From positions 90,010 to 154,009 of the forward strand of contig JASAND010007799.1 of assembly GCA_030248195.1 (NCBI GenBank): DNA of 64,000 nucleotides. Direction: 5' to 3'. The notes under the pieces are model-generated. The model worked only from the letters and a program-made list of their open reading frames with translations. It did no database searches and had not been told where the DNA came from. The position numbers and the translations under genes were made by a program. Source of the DNA: Trissonchulus latispiculum. Taxonomy: Eukaryota; Nematoda; Enoplea; Enoplida; Ironidae. This document shows positions 32,281 to 44,095 of this stretch, in pieces. How positions within the stretch are numbered: the stretch's first letter is position 1; the number at the start of each line of letters is the position of its first letter.

Positions 32281-34490
32281 GTTGGACAGTCTGTCTTAAC
32301 GATGACTATACAAGAAAAGTCCTTTAACTTTGCAGCAAAACAGTTCAACTGAACGTGTGTGTAACTGTAGCGGAATCAAGCCCATGCTCTGTTATCGGAG
32401 TAAATAAATACAAGAAAAGTAAACAACTCAAATGATTTTGAACAGTCAAGCTTAAGTAAATTTTTGTTATCAGCATCTGAAAATAACTGGAATGACAAAT
32501 ACTGGCGGAGCGGTACATGCATCCTGAACAAAGCTCAATATGAGTGGGAGTCTAAAGTTACTCATATCTGGGTGCGGTATCTGCCACTTGGACTAGTAAC
32601 TAGCATTTTATTTCAGGAAAGTTTTATTTAATTTACATCTTTTTAAATTTTTATTTTCATGGGAACGAAAATGTTAAGCATTTTCTTTTCTTTACCTTTT
32701 CTTCACTGCTTGTGCAAATGGAACAGCTGACTGCTTTCACGACAATATGCGCCAAGGAAATTTGAGAAAAAATTGAAAAGCCTTTGAAAAAGCACAGCAG
32801 TAGCGGTAAAGGTGACCTGTGGTTGTTCTCTAACAATAAGTGGGGAAAGGTCAGACAGCTGTCAGCAATCTTTGTAACGCGCATATGCAACAAAATTAGT
32901 TGTATGTCAAAGACATTCTTCTGCTGTCTTTAATTGCAAGACAGAATCATTAAAATTTATCTTTATTTCCAGGATTTTTATTCCGCCGGAGGCGGAATCT
33001 TTGTAATGGGTGAACCCTAAATTGCGTGTAATAATAGACGAGCTAGATTTGTACTTCCTATGTTTAACACACAAACCTAACTGAGCTGTCTTTTTTCGAT
33101 GGGGGGGTGTGAGAGTGAGAGCTGGTTTGCAACACTCACATCACATGTTACCACATTGTATTATGGGTATACCAGGTTCGCATTTCTATCTTTTTCGCAA
33201 AAACTGAGTTTTAAGCCGTCCCGCAGTGGGGGGCTTTAATTTTCCAAGTTCCGAACATCTTTCATTTCATTCCCCCCTTGGTTGCTCTGATTTTTGATTG
33301 TGAAAATTGTATATGCAAATTAGATGATTAGATTAGCGCACGAAGAGCAGTTAGTGTTTACCACTAAAATTACAGAAAGCGGCTCCTAACAGATTCTGTC
33401 AAGGGCTCACTTTGTATTTCGCTTCTTAGGGTGTAGAAAACGGGTAGAAACTCTGCCGTGACTATCTATTGCTGAATATGGGGTTGCGAATTGTTTTCTA
33501 CACTTTTCTACGTTTTACTTTTCTATGTTTTACTTTTCTGCGTTTTTCTACTTTTCTACGTTTTCTGGTTATATTTTCAGAAGTTGTTACAGCAGATTTT
33601 CAAAGAAGCAATTATAAAAAAGTCACAGTTTGATGCAAGTCCCAAAATTGATCATGGTAAAACCGGTCACGATAAATCGACAGTTTTCCATTTGGGGGAG
33701 GACCAAAATTTCATGTTTACATATGCAATAAATTAAAATTTCAATTAAGTTTGTATCTTGAAAGTAGTCATCAGTCTAACTTGCAGAAACTGTTTCTCAT
33801 CTGGTAGGGGAGTTCACACTGCTACAGGAACGTTAGCTTTTTCTTCTCAAAATAGTGGTCTTTGAAGTAAGGACAGACAACTTGATTTGCGCATTGTCAT
33901 TGAAGGCTAGTCCCAGTAAAACCTTCATAGACTTGTCTATGAACACATGCAGCTTAGAGGGAGATTCTCAAACGAGTTTGTACTCCAAGCTTACATTGAC
34001 GTAATGTGTCGAAAAATAACGCTAACAATAATAACATAACTCATGTATGACAATAATATGTGATTGATTTAAAATTTACAGAAAAATCTTCAAAAGTTTT
34101 GACTTCATTCCACAATTTTTATGAAAAACCAGGAAATTCAACTCAAATATTCCGACGAGGTCAACCGCCCCTCAACCGTCAACCGACTAGGAGCGCTCCT
34201 AATGCTTAGTGATCTAGGGGAATTGAGTCTCAAAAGATTCTCCACGACGACCACTCCTAACTTTTCTGCTAAGTTGAGAGCAGTGTCTTAGGAGAAGTCA
34301 TTTGAAACTAGCATCCTCTTAACTCCTAGACAATCTTCTATCCAGGCTGCTAGGAGAATACTTGGGCGAATTCCTGGCAACGCGGCCCAAATTACAAGCC
34401 TATTACTGATTAATTAAACTCCTCTTCCCCAGCTAGTTTTGCTGACGGATTCCAACAATGGGCTAATTTTTTCTTGTGGGTGCAGGAATC
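32281..34490. other. Upstream region of the LU-domain gene, unassigned
   Basis: Includes the presumed minus-strand promoter just above 32,280, without a recognisable core element. There is a hairpin ATTCCGCCGGAGGCGGAAT near 32,980 and a (TTTTCTACG)-type simple repeat at 33,485-33,565. A plus-strand open segment at 33,583-33,736 follows a TTTTCAG acceptor but matches nothing I know. Confidence 0.4.
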
Positions 34491-34580
34491 TTAATCAAAC
34501 TGACCAATCTTAATCTTAATCAAATCTTAACCTTAATCTTAATTAATCTTAACCTTAATCTTAATCAAACTTAATCAAAT
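34491..34580. repeat. Imperfect (TTAATC)-type microsatellite
   Basis: Runs of CTTAATCTTAATCAAA and CTTAACCTTAATC give a degenerate short-period repeat. It is not the nematode telomere repeat TTAGGC. Confidence 0.7.
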
Positions 34581-37112
34581 TGCAGACCAATAGACGAATA
34601 CGCTCCCTCCCGAATAAAACTCCGGAGTGATTCATTACCCTAAAGGCGGAATACTAACCCCTTTTAGGTGTTACTTGTTATTATCTCACCTCTCGCCTAG
34701 AGGCGAGATACTTGTGATCGTTTGAGTTCCTTTTCGAACTGTTTTGGGTGAAGCATCAAAATACTTTGTATGCTCAACATAGAGCTTGTAGATGGCTGTT
34801 CTCATTGGTAGGGGCTTAATAGGCTAAAACTCTGATCCAAAACTTATTCCGTAAGTCCTGCATGTCATATAATATTAGATAAATGAAAAGAGATCAAAAC
34901 ATGCGTTTATTTAAATTTTCTAATTAAATATTTAATTCTTAAAATTATAAACAGCTGAGTGAAAACTTTCAAACAGGGCCCCCCGTCGGTCGTAAAGTTA
35001 GTCAACAGAGTTCGTTGCCGCTGCATTTTGCTTCAATATGCAAATTAGTCTGGAATTACTTGCGTCCAGTTAAGATTTTTAGCGGCAGACTTCAGCAGCA
35101 AGAAAACAGGTATATATCGTCTATTACATTTTCATTGCAATATTGTGTCCAGAAACGAAACAAGAAAGCTCCTAAAAGGAGCAGTATCTCGACGCAGGGC
35201 AATTCTTCTCTAAACAAGCCTTTTTTAGAATGGCATAGTGGCGCTCACTCGTGATATTATCGCTCACACGAACAGCTAACACTACCATACCAAGTGCCAA
35301 AGTTTTTCGGAATTATGTGACAAACAATAGAATTTGTTTTGACTTTTTTCCGGAACACAATTGTCAAAACGATTCAGTTGGCTTTGGTATGAATTAATAC
35401 ACAATACACTCTCCTTTTATGCGACAATCATCTGAAAAAGTCTCAGTCTTCTTGTTGAGCATTGGGTAAAAAATCAATTATAATGTTGCAACCTCAACTT
35501 CTACCTCAACTGCAACTACCTGTAAGGACGACACATACTAAGGCGAAACAGAAGATAAAGTATAGCTACTTTTTCAAAATCCCTTCCAATGTTCTAATGC
35601 TCCAAAATCCCTTCAAAATCCCTTCCAATCCAAACGACACGAAACGAAGCCAAACTCTGAACTTCCCGTTAAAGGCTTTAACTTTCTTGTATCTGTCAAA
35701 ACTTTGACCAAGCGCAATTTTCACACATTTTTTCGCAAGGAGATTACGCTAGTTGTCACGGATATCGCCAACTATTAACTGCCAACAAATCGCTGAGACT
35801 AATTTGCATATTACGCCAAAATGATTAGATGTTTCGATACAACCAAAGGGGGCCTGGTTAAAATGATGTTCTACGAATTAAATAAAAGAGCACGCAAGTA
35901 CCCCCCTGGTTAGCGCAAAAAGGAATATAGTCAGAGCTTCAATTAATATTTTTTTAAAATTAAATTTGACAAATTTAAGTACTGTAGTGGGATCAATACG
36001 CAGAATCCCCTCCGTACAAAAACATGCACAGATAGTAAGACCGATGTTGAACATAGCACGTAATTTTAACGTTGAAAATACTCAGTTAATATTGGGCCAG
36101 AAACGAAAACAGCTATCTCGTCTTTAGGCGAGATAACCAGAAACGAAAACAGCTATCTCGCCTTTAGGCGAGATAAAAATGGTCTTTGCATTTTATAACG
36201 CAAATAGGCAGTCGTAAATTAATGTTAGTTAACATTTGTTAATTTCTGAAGTTTTAAATTGCAAACAAATTTTAAAATTGGAAAATTTGACTAAGTCGTA
36301 GCTGTGCTCACAATAAGATGCATTTTGTATTAAGCACTCGGTTGAAATGTAAAGGTATACTTGACAAGAAAGAATTCTTAAAAAAACGAATGTTGTTTAT
36401 CTATAGTAATAATAATAATTATAATAGTAATAGCAACTAATGAAACCATAGTGGCAACTACTAATAGAACTTTTAATGAATCGATCAAAGGTAAAGCTAT
36501 GTCCAGTGAATCGTATAAATATATACACCGGGTCGGGTCACTGTTGAAAAGGACATTGAAATGCCAACACTGATAACCCTACCATTCGGAGTCCCCTTAT
36601 TTCTAAGTTCGACTGCGAGATAATGCCCCTTTTAGGGGCCTACTTGTTTCTTTAACTTTCATTTTCTTTTTACTGAAATTTAACTTTAACTGTACCTTTA
36701 GCTTTAATTTCCACTTGAGTCAGAGTAGACTAAGACTATGCTACTTAAACCTAGAATTGGCTGCTTATTGTTTTAGATTGTTATTGCTATTTAGATTGTT
36801 AGTAGATGTTATCCTAAACCTGGATTAATTCGCAAACCCGGGTTTAAAGGTGCTGGTTTATGATATTTGCAACGAACTGCAAAAGACTGTATATAGTTTA
36901 CTCAATTTTTATAGTGGGTTAATGCTTAGAATGTTCCTGTTAAAACAAGGTAAAGTATAACTGTCTCAAACTAACTGTTCGGCTTGGACTTGTAATGACA
37001 CAAAAACAATTGTTGAACATGAATTTTTCGAAGTGTCATGGGTTGAGCTAGGGACTGCTGACTCAAACGCCACTACCTAGGACTGACGCAACGGACGCGA
37101 ACCTTAGACTGC
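34581..37112. other. Unassigned intergenic stretch with TATCTCGCC palindromes
   Basis: Short palindromes TCTCGCCTAGAGGCGAGAT (near 34,695) and two direct copies of GAAACGAAAACAGCTATCTC followed by an inverse GGCGAGATA (36,100-36,178) are visible. They may be remnants of element ends. No gene was recognised. Confidence 0.4.
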
Positions 37113-37126
37113 GAGTGGAGATCTTT
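37113..37126. repeat. Left 14-bp target-site duplication of the LINE
   Basis: GAGTGGAGATCTTT here recurs exactly at 42,234-42,247, directly after the (GAA)n tail of the LINE. This fixes both ends of the insertion. Confidence 0.85.
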
Positions 37127-37303
37127 CCCGTCCAACGACACTTGCCTCATTGCGGTGGATTGGTGGATATTCCTGTGGTGTCCCTCTGGGTCGAGCCCCC
37201 CTGCCTTGTCGGCGCAAGCATCGATTTGGCGGCATGTCCATCAGGGGTTTTGGTAGCTGAGGTCGGAAACCCGGCCTACTGGCCTCAGCTACTTCTTCTG
37301 GCC

Positions 37304-37330
37304 GGAGACATTGAGAGAAATCCTGGCCCC
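37304..37330 (+). other. 2A-like ribosome-skipping motif in the LINE leader
   Basis: The frame reads GDIERNPGP, matching the 2A consensus D-[VI]-E-x-N-P-G-P. It follows a hydrophobic leucine run, as in known 2A peptides. A stop (TAA 37,337-37,339) follows two codons later, and the same frame then continues into the PHD-like finger. No in-frame ATG precedes the motif inside the element; the frame is open from about 37,115 with only GTG/TTG codons. Confidence 0.8.
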
Positions 37331-37351
37331 CAACCGTAACCCCGATACCCG

Positions 37352-37490
37352 TGTGCCCTCTGCAGTCGCCCTGTTGGGTGGATGGACTACTCCATCTTGT
37401 GCTGCCTCTGCACCCGGTGGGTCCACCGAACCTGTTCCGGGCTCACCGCTGCGGAAATAAATCAGTACGCAAATGTACCCTGGACCTGCC
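37352..37490 (+). pseudogene. PHD-like zinc finger of the LINE, interrupted
   Basis: The frame has CALC, CCLC, H-R-T-C and a final W-T-C, the C4HC3-like pattern found near the N-terminus of several LINE proteins. It is cut by the 37,502 insertion just after the last cysteine. A stop codon separates it from the 2A motif. Confidence 0.65.
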
Positions 37491-37501
37491 AAAATTTTAA
37501 C

Positions 37502-38255
37502 TAAGAATGGGCACGAATATCGAATAATTCGCGAATGATTCTATATTCGCGAATACCGCGAATATTCGAACAGTAGTTTACTATTCGCGAATAGTTAACG
37601 AATAATTCGATTAACGAATATTCGAACTATTCTAATTTTTCGTAAATTTCTAAGTAAGTATTCAATATTTAGACGAATTTTCGAACTTTTCCCTGACTTC
37701 TGCATTAAAATTTGACTGAACCCACAAAGAATAGATTATATTGTGTGTACTAAACTTGCAAGGATTTTTAGTCGTTTTGTCCTAAAATGTTTCTACATAC
37801 ACACTCGACTTACATGATGGAAATGATTTATCTATGGCAGTTTCTAGTTGGCCAAATATTTATTGCACTCTGACTGCCACGTTGGATTCTCGAGACTCCA
37901 GCACATACATATTGTTTCAGTGTCGGAGCATTTCCAGTAAAATTGTGTTCCACCAACACCATTCCACTATGCAGACCACATAAAAACCATGACGATAATT
38001 TGCTGATGCCATACGCTCCCAGAAGGGTTCTTGAGCTTGTTCATAAAATTTCAGCATTTAAAGATGCGTGCTAATGCGAATTAAGACTTAGGAATTGTCG
38101 GATTCGAATATTCGAATAATTCGAGAATTATTCGAATAATTCGAATTATTCGCGGATTTCGAATACTACGAATAATTTGCGAATTATTCGAATAGTACCC
38201 CACGAATAGTGACGAATCTTCGAATACTAGTTTTAACTATTCGTGCCCATGCTTA
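37502..38255. mobile_element. 754-bp hAT-like element inside the LINE
   Basis: Termini TAAGAATGGGCACGAATA and the inverse TAAGCATGGGCACGAATA are flanked by the exact 8-bp duplication ATTTTAAC (37,494-37,501, 38,256-38,263). Both subterminal regions are long runs of TTCGAATA/CGAATAATT palindromes. No transposase. Confidence 0.92.
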
Positions 38256-38409
38256 ATTTTAACATCCACCATGAAAGCCCTGTCCATTCCAGTCTGTCCT
38301 CTTGGTCTCCACCCCTACCCCTCCGCCTGCTCCCTCCCTCCCTCCGTCGACGTCGGAGGAGACGCCAGAAAACCAAATGGGATCACAACGCGCCGCCTGC
38401 CCATCCATT

Positions 38410-39100
38410 CAGGGTAATGCAATAGAATACAAATGGTGTTGTCCAAAAGAAGGAAAAGCTAAGCCGATTTCTGGAGGCAAATGAGATTGATGTGGCACTA
38501 ATCCAGGAGGCATACCTTTCCAGTGTTTCCAGGTTTGCACTGCGGGGCTACTCATCTCATACCAAAGCGCGTTCCACCCCACGCCAGGGGGAACAACCCA
38601 GAGGTGGAGGCCTCCTTATCTTAATAAGGGACGGTATCCAATTCACCATCGACCACAATCTAGGAGTGGCCCACTGATAACACCACTGAGTCCCTTACTG
38701 CCTCCATTTATCTGGACAGAGCTAAGCTAACCCTAGCAAGTCCCCCCTATCCGAGGCGGCGGGAACGATGCCCGAATACAGCAATTTGGTCCAAATTATC
38801 TCCCGGCTGGCCCGGGGGTTCTGATAGCTGCGGATGCCAATGCACACTTGCCTCTTTGGGACAACCATTACCCTGAACCGGACGCCATGGGTGCCCAAAT
38901 AGAAACCTGACTGTCCGTTACTTCAATGGCAGTCCTGAACTCTGGTCAGCCGACGCGGTTTCCGTTTGGTACTGGGGCGCCTACGTCCCCTGACTTGGTC
39001 TATTCGGAAGATCTGACTGGATTGTTGCTGAGGATATAGGATCAGACCACTTACCACTTATCATCAGCTTGGCTGTTGGAAGTAGCCATGTCCCTGTTGG
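38410..39100 (+). pseudogene. LINE APE-type endonuclease remnant
   Basis: Fragments in different frames read DVALIQEAYLS (catalytic Glu block), RGGGLLILIRDGIQF, ADANAHLPLWDNHY (D-x-N block) and GSDHLPLIIS (SDH block, near 39,040). These are the usual motifs of the LINE endonuclease. Stops and frameshifts between them make it non-functional. Confidence 0.75.
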
Positions 39101-39566
39101 AAAAACGGGTCCACCTACCTGGTGCTACTCGAAAGCAAACTAGAAAAAACTTCAGCAGCTAATCACGGAGAAGGTGTCATGAGTGACCCTTCCCAACTGA
39201 CTGACGTCAATGCAGCCCAAAAGGAATTTTGCAGCATCATTCTCAGTTGAACAGCTGAAAGCATTCCCAGGGGGTGCCGCCTGAAATCTAAATCATGGTG
39301 GAATGACGAAATGACTCAAGCTGTGAGGGAACGACCGGTGGCCCATGCCAATGCTATGGCTAACCCAAGCCTACCCCGATTCTGAGGGAAAAGGCCAACA
39401 ATGTGCAATAGCTGACTAGGAGAAAAGAGCTGTCGCGTGACAAACTTTCGCAAGTCATCTGGATGCCCATACTGGTCCTAGGCGGGTCTGGAAAGTCGTT
39501 GGCTGCATTCGTGGAAACTGTGCCCCGACTGCATCGGGTGAGGGAATCAAGGATAACCGGAGGCTC

Positions 39567-40628
39567 GTGTGTGGGGAACGTGACAATGCAAATGTCTTCA
39601 TGAGCGTTTACCGGGAAGTTAGCCGTCTAAGACTGTGCAAAGCCGATCGTCACCAGGGAAAGCGATATATGGATGAAACCAAGGCCGACTGCACCAACAA
39701 CCATAGAATCAGCGGCATCTGTCAGCCATTTAGCGAATCAGAACTCCTCGAAGGAATCAAACGGCTGAAACATCGGAAGTCAGTTGGCTCAGACAAGATC
39801 TTCAATGAAATGCTTTACCACCTACCCCCCGCTGCTATTGACTGTCTGCTCAAAATCTACAACCGGTCTTGGGAATCGGGTGAGGTACCATCTGTTTGGC
39901 GGAAGGCTACAATCATCCCTATTCCCAAAAAGGGAAAATCTGCAGACCAAATTTCTTTCTACAGACCAATAAGCTTGACGAGTTTTGTGGTTAAGCTACT
40001 GGAACGGCTTATTATAAACCGACTGGAACCATGGCTCGAATGCAGCGGCACCCTCTCCCCATTCCAAGCAGGCTTCAGGAGACAGAGATCGACCGAAGAC
40101 CAAGTACTACGTATCAGCCAAACTGTCTGTGATGACTTACAGGCTAAGCCAAGAAGAAGAAGATCTGTCCTTTGCCTCATCGACTTCAGTACGGCTTTCG
40201 ATCGAGTGTGGATTCCAGCTTTGCCATGGAAAATGAAGATAATGGGGATATCTGGATATGCCCTGAGGTGGCTTAGGGCCTTCCTTATGGACAGAAGAGC
40301 AGCGGTAAATTTTAATGGTACAACCAGTAGATCCATGCGGCTGATGGCGGGAGTACCCCAAGGTGAGGTCCTCTCCCCTTTGTTATTTCTGATATTCATC
40401 AATGACATCGTCAACGACCTGCCCCTGGGAATCAATGCATTACTCCTTGCTGATGACCTAGCCCTGTGGACCAGCGACAAGAATATTACCGCAGCTACTG
40501 ACCACCTACAATCTGCCCTTGCAGTGCTTCATCGCTGGACAGAAACCTGGAAGCTTGATATCAACGTGGACAAATGTGAAGTTGCAGTCTTTACCAAGGA
40601 CCCTGAGGAAGCCAAATATGAGCCCTAA
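39567..40628 (+). pseudogene. LINE reverse transcriptase ORF
   Basis: A 353-codon open frame carries the non-LTR reverse transcriptase blocks in order: KSVGSDKI, YRPISL, LIDFSTAFDRV, GVPQGEVLSPLLF and LADDLALW (catalytic Asp pair near 40,453-40,458). The active-site residues look intact, but the frame ends at 40,628 in the thumb region and the rest continues out of frame (LGITFDRTLSIGARV near 40,680). Flanking endonuclease and RNase H are broken, so this is a retrotransposon relic and not a host gene. Confidence 0.85.
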
Positions 40629-41329
40629 CTAACTCTTAGGGGCACGGTACCGCCATTGAACACTCAACCTGTATTTCTTGGAATTACCTTTGATAGAACC
40701 CTGAGTATTGGGGCTCGTGTGAAGAGCCTGGTGGAAAAGCTCAAGAAACAACTGAACGCCCTGCGCGTCCTAAGCGGCACAAACTGGGGCTGTCAACGGG
40801 AAACACTACGCTCACTCGGCTTTATCTGCTCGGCATTGGTGCACTGTGGCGGCATCTGGCTGCCGTGTGTCTCCAAAACGAACCTGGATTGAACCAAAAT
40901 TGAAAATGAAGCTGCAAGAACTATTACTGGCTGCACGAAAACGACACCAACAGAAAGTCTGATGCTGGAAAGTGGCTTTATGCCGATGGAATATCTGGAA
41001 TATATGAAATACAGACTCCTGGCGGCTAGTGCATAATGAAAAATTGCTTCGAACTGCGGAAGTCAATCCGGTCATGGGTCTAGCAAATGCACAGGTCCGC
41101 CCCAGATTGAAGTCCCTATCTGGTTGGCGCCACTGTGCCTCTGATACTGTGGAATCTGCGGGACTGGTTGAGCTTCAGAGGGAAAATCTCGACCCACCTC
41201 CCACTCAACCTTGGCTCAGGAAGATTGACCATGTAAACTTTGCAGACTGTCATATCCGACCTCTCTGCTAATGACTCTAACCACCTAAAACTTGCCGCAG
41301 CAACTGAAACTTTAGACTCACTTCCCCCT

Positions 41330-42055
41330 GCGGACATATAGCTTTGGACGGCTGGATCTGCCCAGAACGGTGCCACCAACGGTGATTCTGGTATACTGGT
41401 CTGATTTCCTAGCACCGGTAGTACTAGAGAACTTGTAGAACCGACTGGCCAATTTTGCTCCAGCTATGCTGCAGAAATGAAAGCCATCAAAGTGGCTCTA
41501 GACTGGATAGCAGAGTCAGCAGAGGGGACCGAAACTACGGATTCTAAATCGGCGATCCAACGACTGTCAGAGGGTCCAGGCAGTCAGAAAGACCTAACAG
41601 GAGCTGATATCTGGGCCCCCTGCAAACTGGTTTCTGTGCCAATAAACGGATTCACTTTCAGTGGACACCAAGTCATTGTTCACTCGAGAGCAATGACCGT
41701 GCCGATGCTTTGGCGAAGCTAGGGTCTGGTATGGAGCAACAGAACTCCCCAATCGACTTCATAACAGCGAAGGCCGTTATCTCTCGACATCTAGAAGACC
41801 AGTGGCGGACAAGTTTGATTCGGTGTGGCTTCTACGAGCTCAACATGACTGCGAGGCGGTGCACGGAATCTCATCTGAGCAGACTGACTTGAGAGGAGAA
41901 CACTAGCTCAACTGAGATCCCATGGCCACTGCTACCTCCTCGCTACTTACAGGGCCGTTTCAACCTGGACTTGACCGGGGCTGTCTGTCCCCGGTGCAAC
42001 GAAGAACCAGATACTCTTATCCACCTGATTGAAAAATGCCCAGCCCTTACCCCAG
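41330..42055 (+). pseudogene. LINE RNase H and C-terminal zinc knuckle remnant
   Basis: LWTAGSAQNGATNG marks the first RNase H block, with Ala where the catalytic Asp of TDGS is expected. EMKAIKVALDWIAE and TDSKSAIQRL give the later Glu and Asp. CPRCNEEPDTLIHLIEKC near 41,990-42,050 is the terminal CCHC knuckle. Several frame changes are needed to connect these, so it is degraded. Confidence 0.7.
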
Positions 42056-42247
42056 CTAGGCTCCGTGCACTGGTTCCTGGAGCCAGTACTACGATGCTTG
42101 CTACCGACCCTGCGGGGGTGGCCTAATTCCTGCGGGAGTGCGTTTTCCTTGGATGACGACGACAAATATAATGGGAAGACCATTCTGCGCCCGGAGAGAA
42201 GAAGAAGAAGAAGCAGAAGAAGAAGAAGAAGAAGAGTGGAGATCTTT

Positions 42248-44095
42248 AGTCCAAGTGGCTCGCACGACACTGGCTAACCTCGCCAAAGGGGATGGGTAAT
42301 TTTGGGGTGACGCCAACGGGGCGCCACGTAAAAATATGGAGAAACTCACGCAAAATACGGACTCAGATATAAAATTATTCCGGGCTATTCCCAGAATCTT
42401 CCTAGCTACCCACAGTCAAAATAATATTAGGCAAAGTAATAACGGTTAAATAAATAAAATTGGAAGATCACTGAGCTGTTTACTTGATCGAAATGCAGGG
42501 CAATCAATTACAAACAAACCACCTTGGCTACCCAAGGTGGGGGTACAAGACACATAGTGGGCTACCCAACAGTGTGACTAAGGATGGGGAACAGCAGCAG
42601 GAAGCTAACACAAACAGCGCCGGTAACGGACTCGAAATTCTAGGGAAATGCACAAAACAAGCAAAGGGGAAGACCAAAAGTAGGTCACTGGAATACAAAT
42701 TTGAAAAAACCAACTGGTAAAAATGAGCGATGCGAGGGCGGTGAAAACGTTAACACAAACGTTTTAAAGGGGAGGGGGAGATTAGCAAGGGTAAGGGGGA
42801 AAAGCTTGCCGAAGAATTGCGAGACCAGGAAAAACGGGGACAACCCCGCAAGTGAGAAGGGGTGGGGGAGGAAACTGAGTTAGAAGTTAAATGGTGAAAG
42901 GAAAATAATTTAAATTAGATTATTAGAAAATGTGAGAAAGGGTTAGCAAATTTTAATTTCTATTAGAAATAGACGGGGAGAGTTCTGGGCGAATAGAAAT
43001 TGAGTGCCCCCCCAAAATTTTTAGAGACCGGCTGCACGCGATGAAATTTTACTCCCAAGAGACAATAAACAAGTCTGAGTCAGCATCAACAGAAGACAAA
43101 CTGGAAAAAAACCAGTTTTTGTCAGCGTCTGCTGACGTGCATGATCCATCTTTCCAGACGTAACATATGAATTACAACAATTGCATAAGGGAATTTTTAG
43201 TGACTTTTAGGGAATTTTGCGAGAAAAATGGGAAAGGGACGAAATGTAAATATTGGAAAGGGGGTGATAGCGCAGTCGCTATCACCCACATTACAAAGTG
43301 TGGGAAAAGCTAAAAAGCGACCAGTTAAGTCGTCAAAAGAAACTTCTTCCCCAGGTCTAGTTTTCTGAAATTGTCTAATGTTCAAGTAAGCTCAAGACTT
43401 TGAGAAAAATTGTAGACCACCACCTCGGATAATGGCGACTGCAGTTGTTCAGTGTCAGTTTCCCCGACACACAGACAACTCAATTTAACTCAAACACAAC
43501 TCAACTAAACAAATCAATTTTATAATTCTAAGCTAATCATTAGAGCAGTAATTAAACTGTCCCACTTATAAACTGTCCCATCATAGGTTGAGATAGGCAT
43601 GGGGGTGATAAAGGTCCCCTGTGTTTATATCTCAACCTCGATAAATTTATTTTGTTGCAAATTTTAAATACAAAATTTACGAAAATCATCAGCGTCATTC
43701 GGGGAAGTCTGCGAATCTCTCATATCTGAATGCTCGCCTTCTCTCTCCGACTCCTTTCTGCAGCCTATTTCCTTTTATCCAAGGCTACGGAGCAAGCCCA
43801 ACAGTTTTCAGCCATCCTAGTCACTGTTGTCAAGCGGGGGGCAACTCTGGTCGGTCGACGACTATGGTTGCCTTGGGGGTGACTGCAATAACCGCACGGC
43901 AGTATGGTTTGGGGACCTTGTTTTCTATCCTTGGTCTTTGCTTCTCCGCTTCTTGACCCCTTGTATTGTCCGCGGAGAGCAGCATCTTTCGGGTCACAAG
44001 ATGAAACACATTGATGCTTTACCACTTACAAAAAAATTAGACTTCAGCACCTTTACCGACAGCAAAGCATTTTCACTACATGGTAAGCATTAAAA
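42248..44095. other. Unassigned stretch with two adjacent hairpins
   Basis: The sequence after the LINE is purine-rich and may be an old retroelement leader, but no domain was recognised. GGGTGATAGCG-CAGT-CGCTATCACCC (43,262-43,287) is a perfect 11-bp stem, followed at once by CCCACA...TGTGGG (to about 43,301). No tRNA or rRNA was seen. Confidence 0.4.

Larger units (their letters stand above)
37127..42233 (+). mobile_element. Decayed near-full-length LINE (2A, PHD-like, EN, RT, RNase H, zinc knuckle)
   Basis: Plus-strand order: 2A-like motif (37,304-37,330), PHD-like finger (37,352-37,490), hAT-like insertion (37,502-38,255), APE-type endonuclease (about 38,400-39,100; DVALIQEAYLS, GSDHLPL), reverse transcriptase (39,567-40,628), RNase H (about 41,330-41,720; TDSKSAIQRL), C-terminal zinc knuckle CPRC...H...C (about 41,990-42,050) and a (GAA)n tail (about 42,198-42,233). 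Without the insert it is about 4.35 kb. Stops and frameshifts separate the domains, so it cannot make an intact polyprotein. 2A plus RNase H recalls Ingi/I-group LINEs; clade assignment is inference. Confidence 0.85.

Noticed and set aside
33583..33736. Terminal coding exon on the plus strand
   Set aside because: A good TTTTCAG acceptor and an open frame of about 50 codons ending in TAA, but no known domain and no upstream exon in phase.
34491..34580. Interstitial telomeric repeat
   Set aside because: The units are TTAATC/TTAACC-like and irregular, not TTAGGC or TTAGGG.
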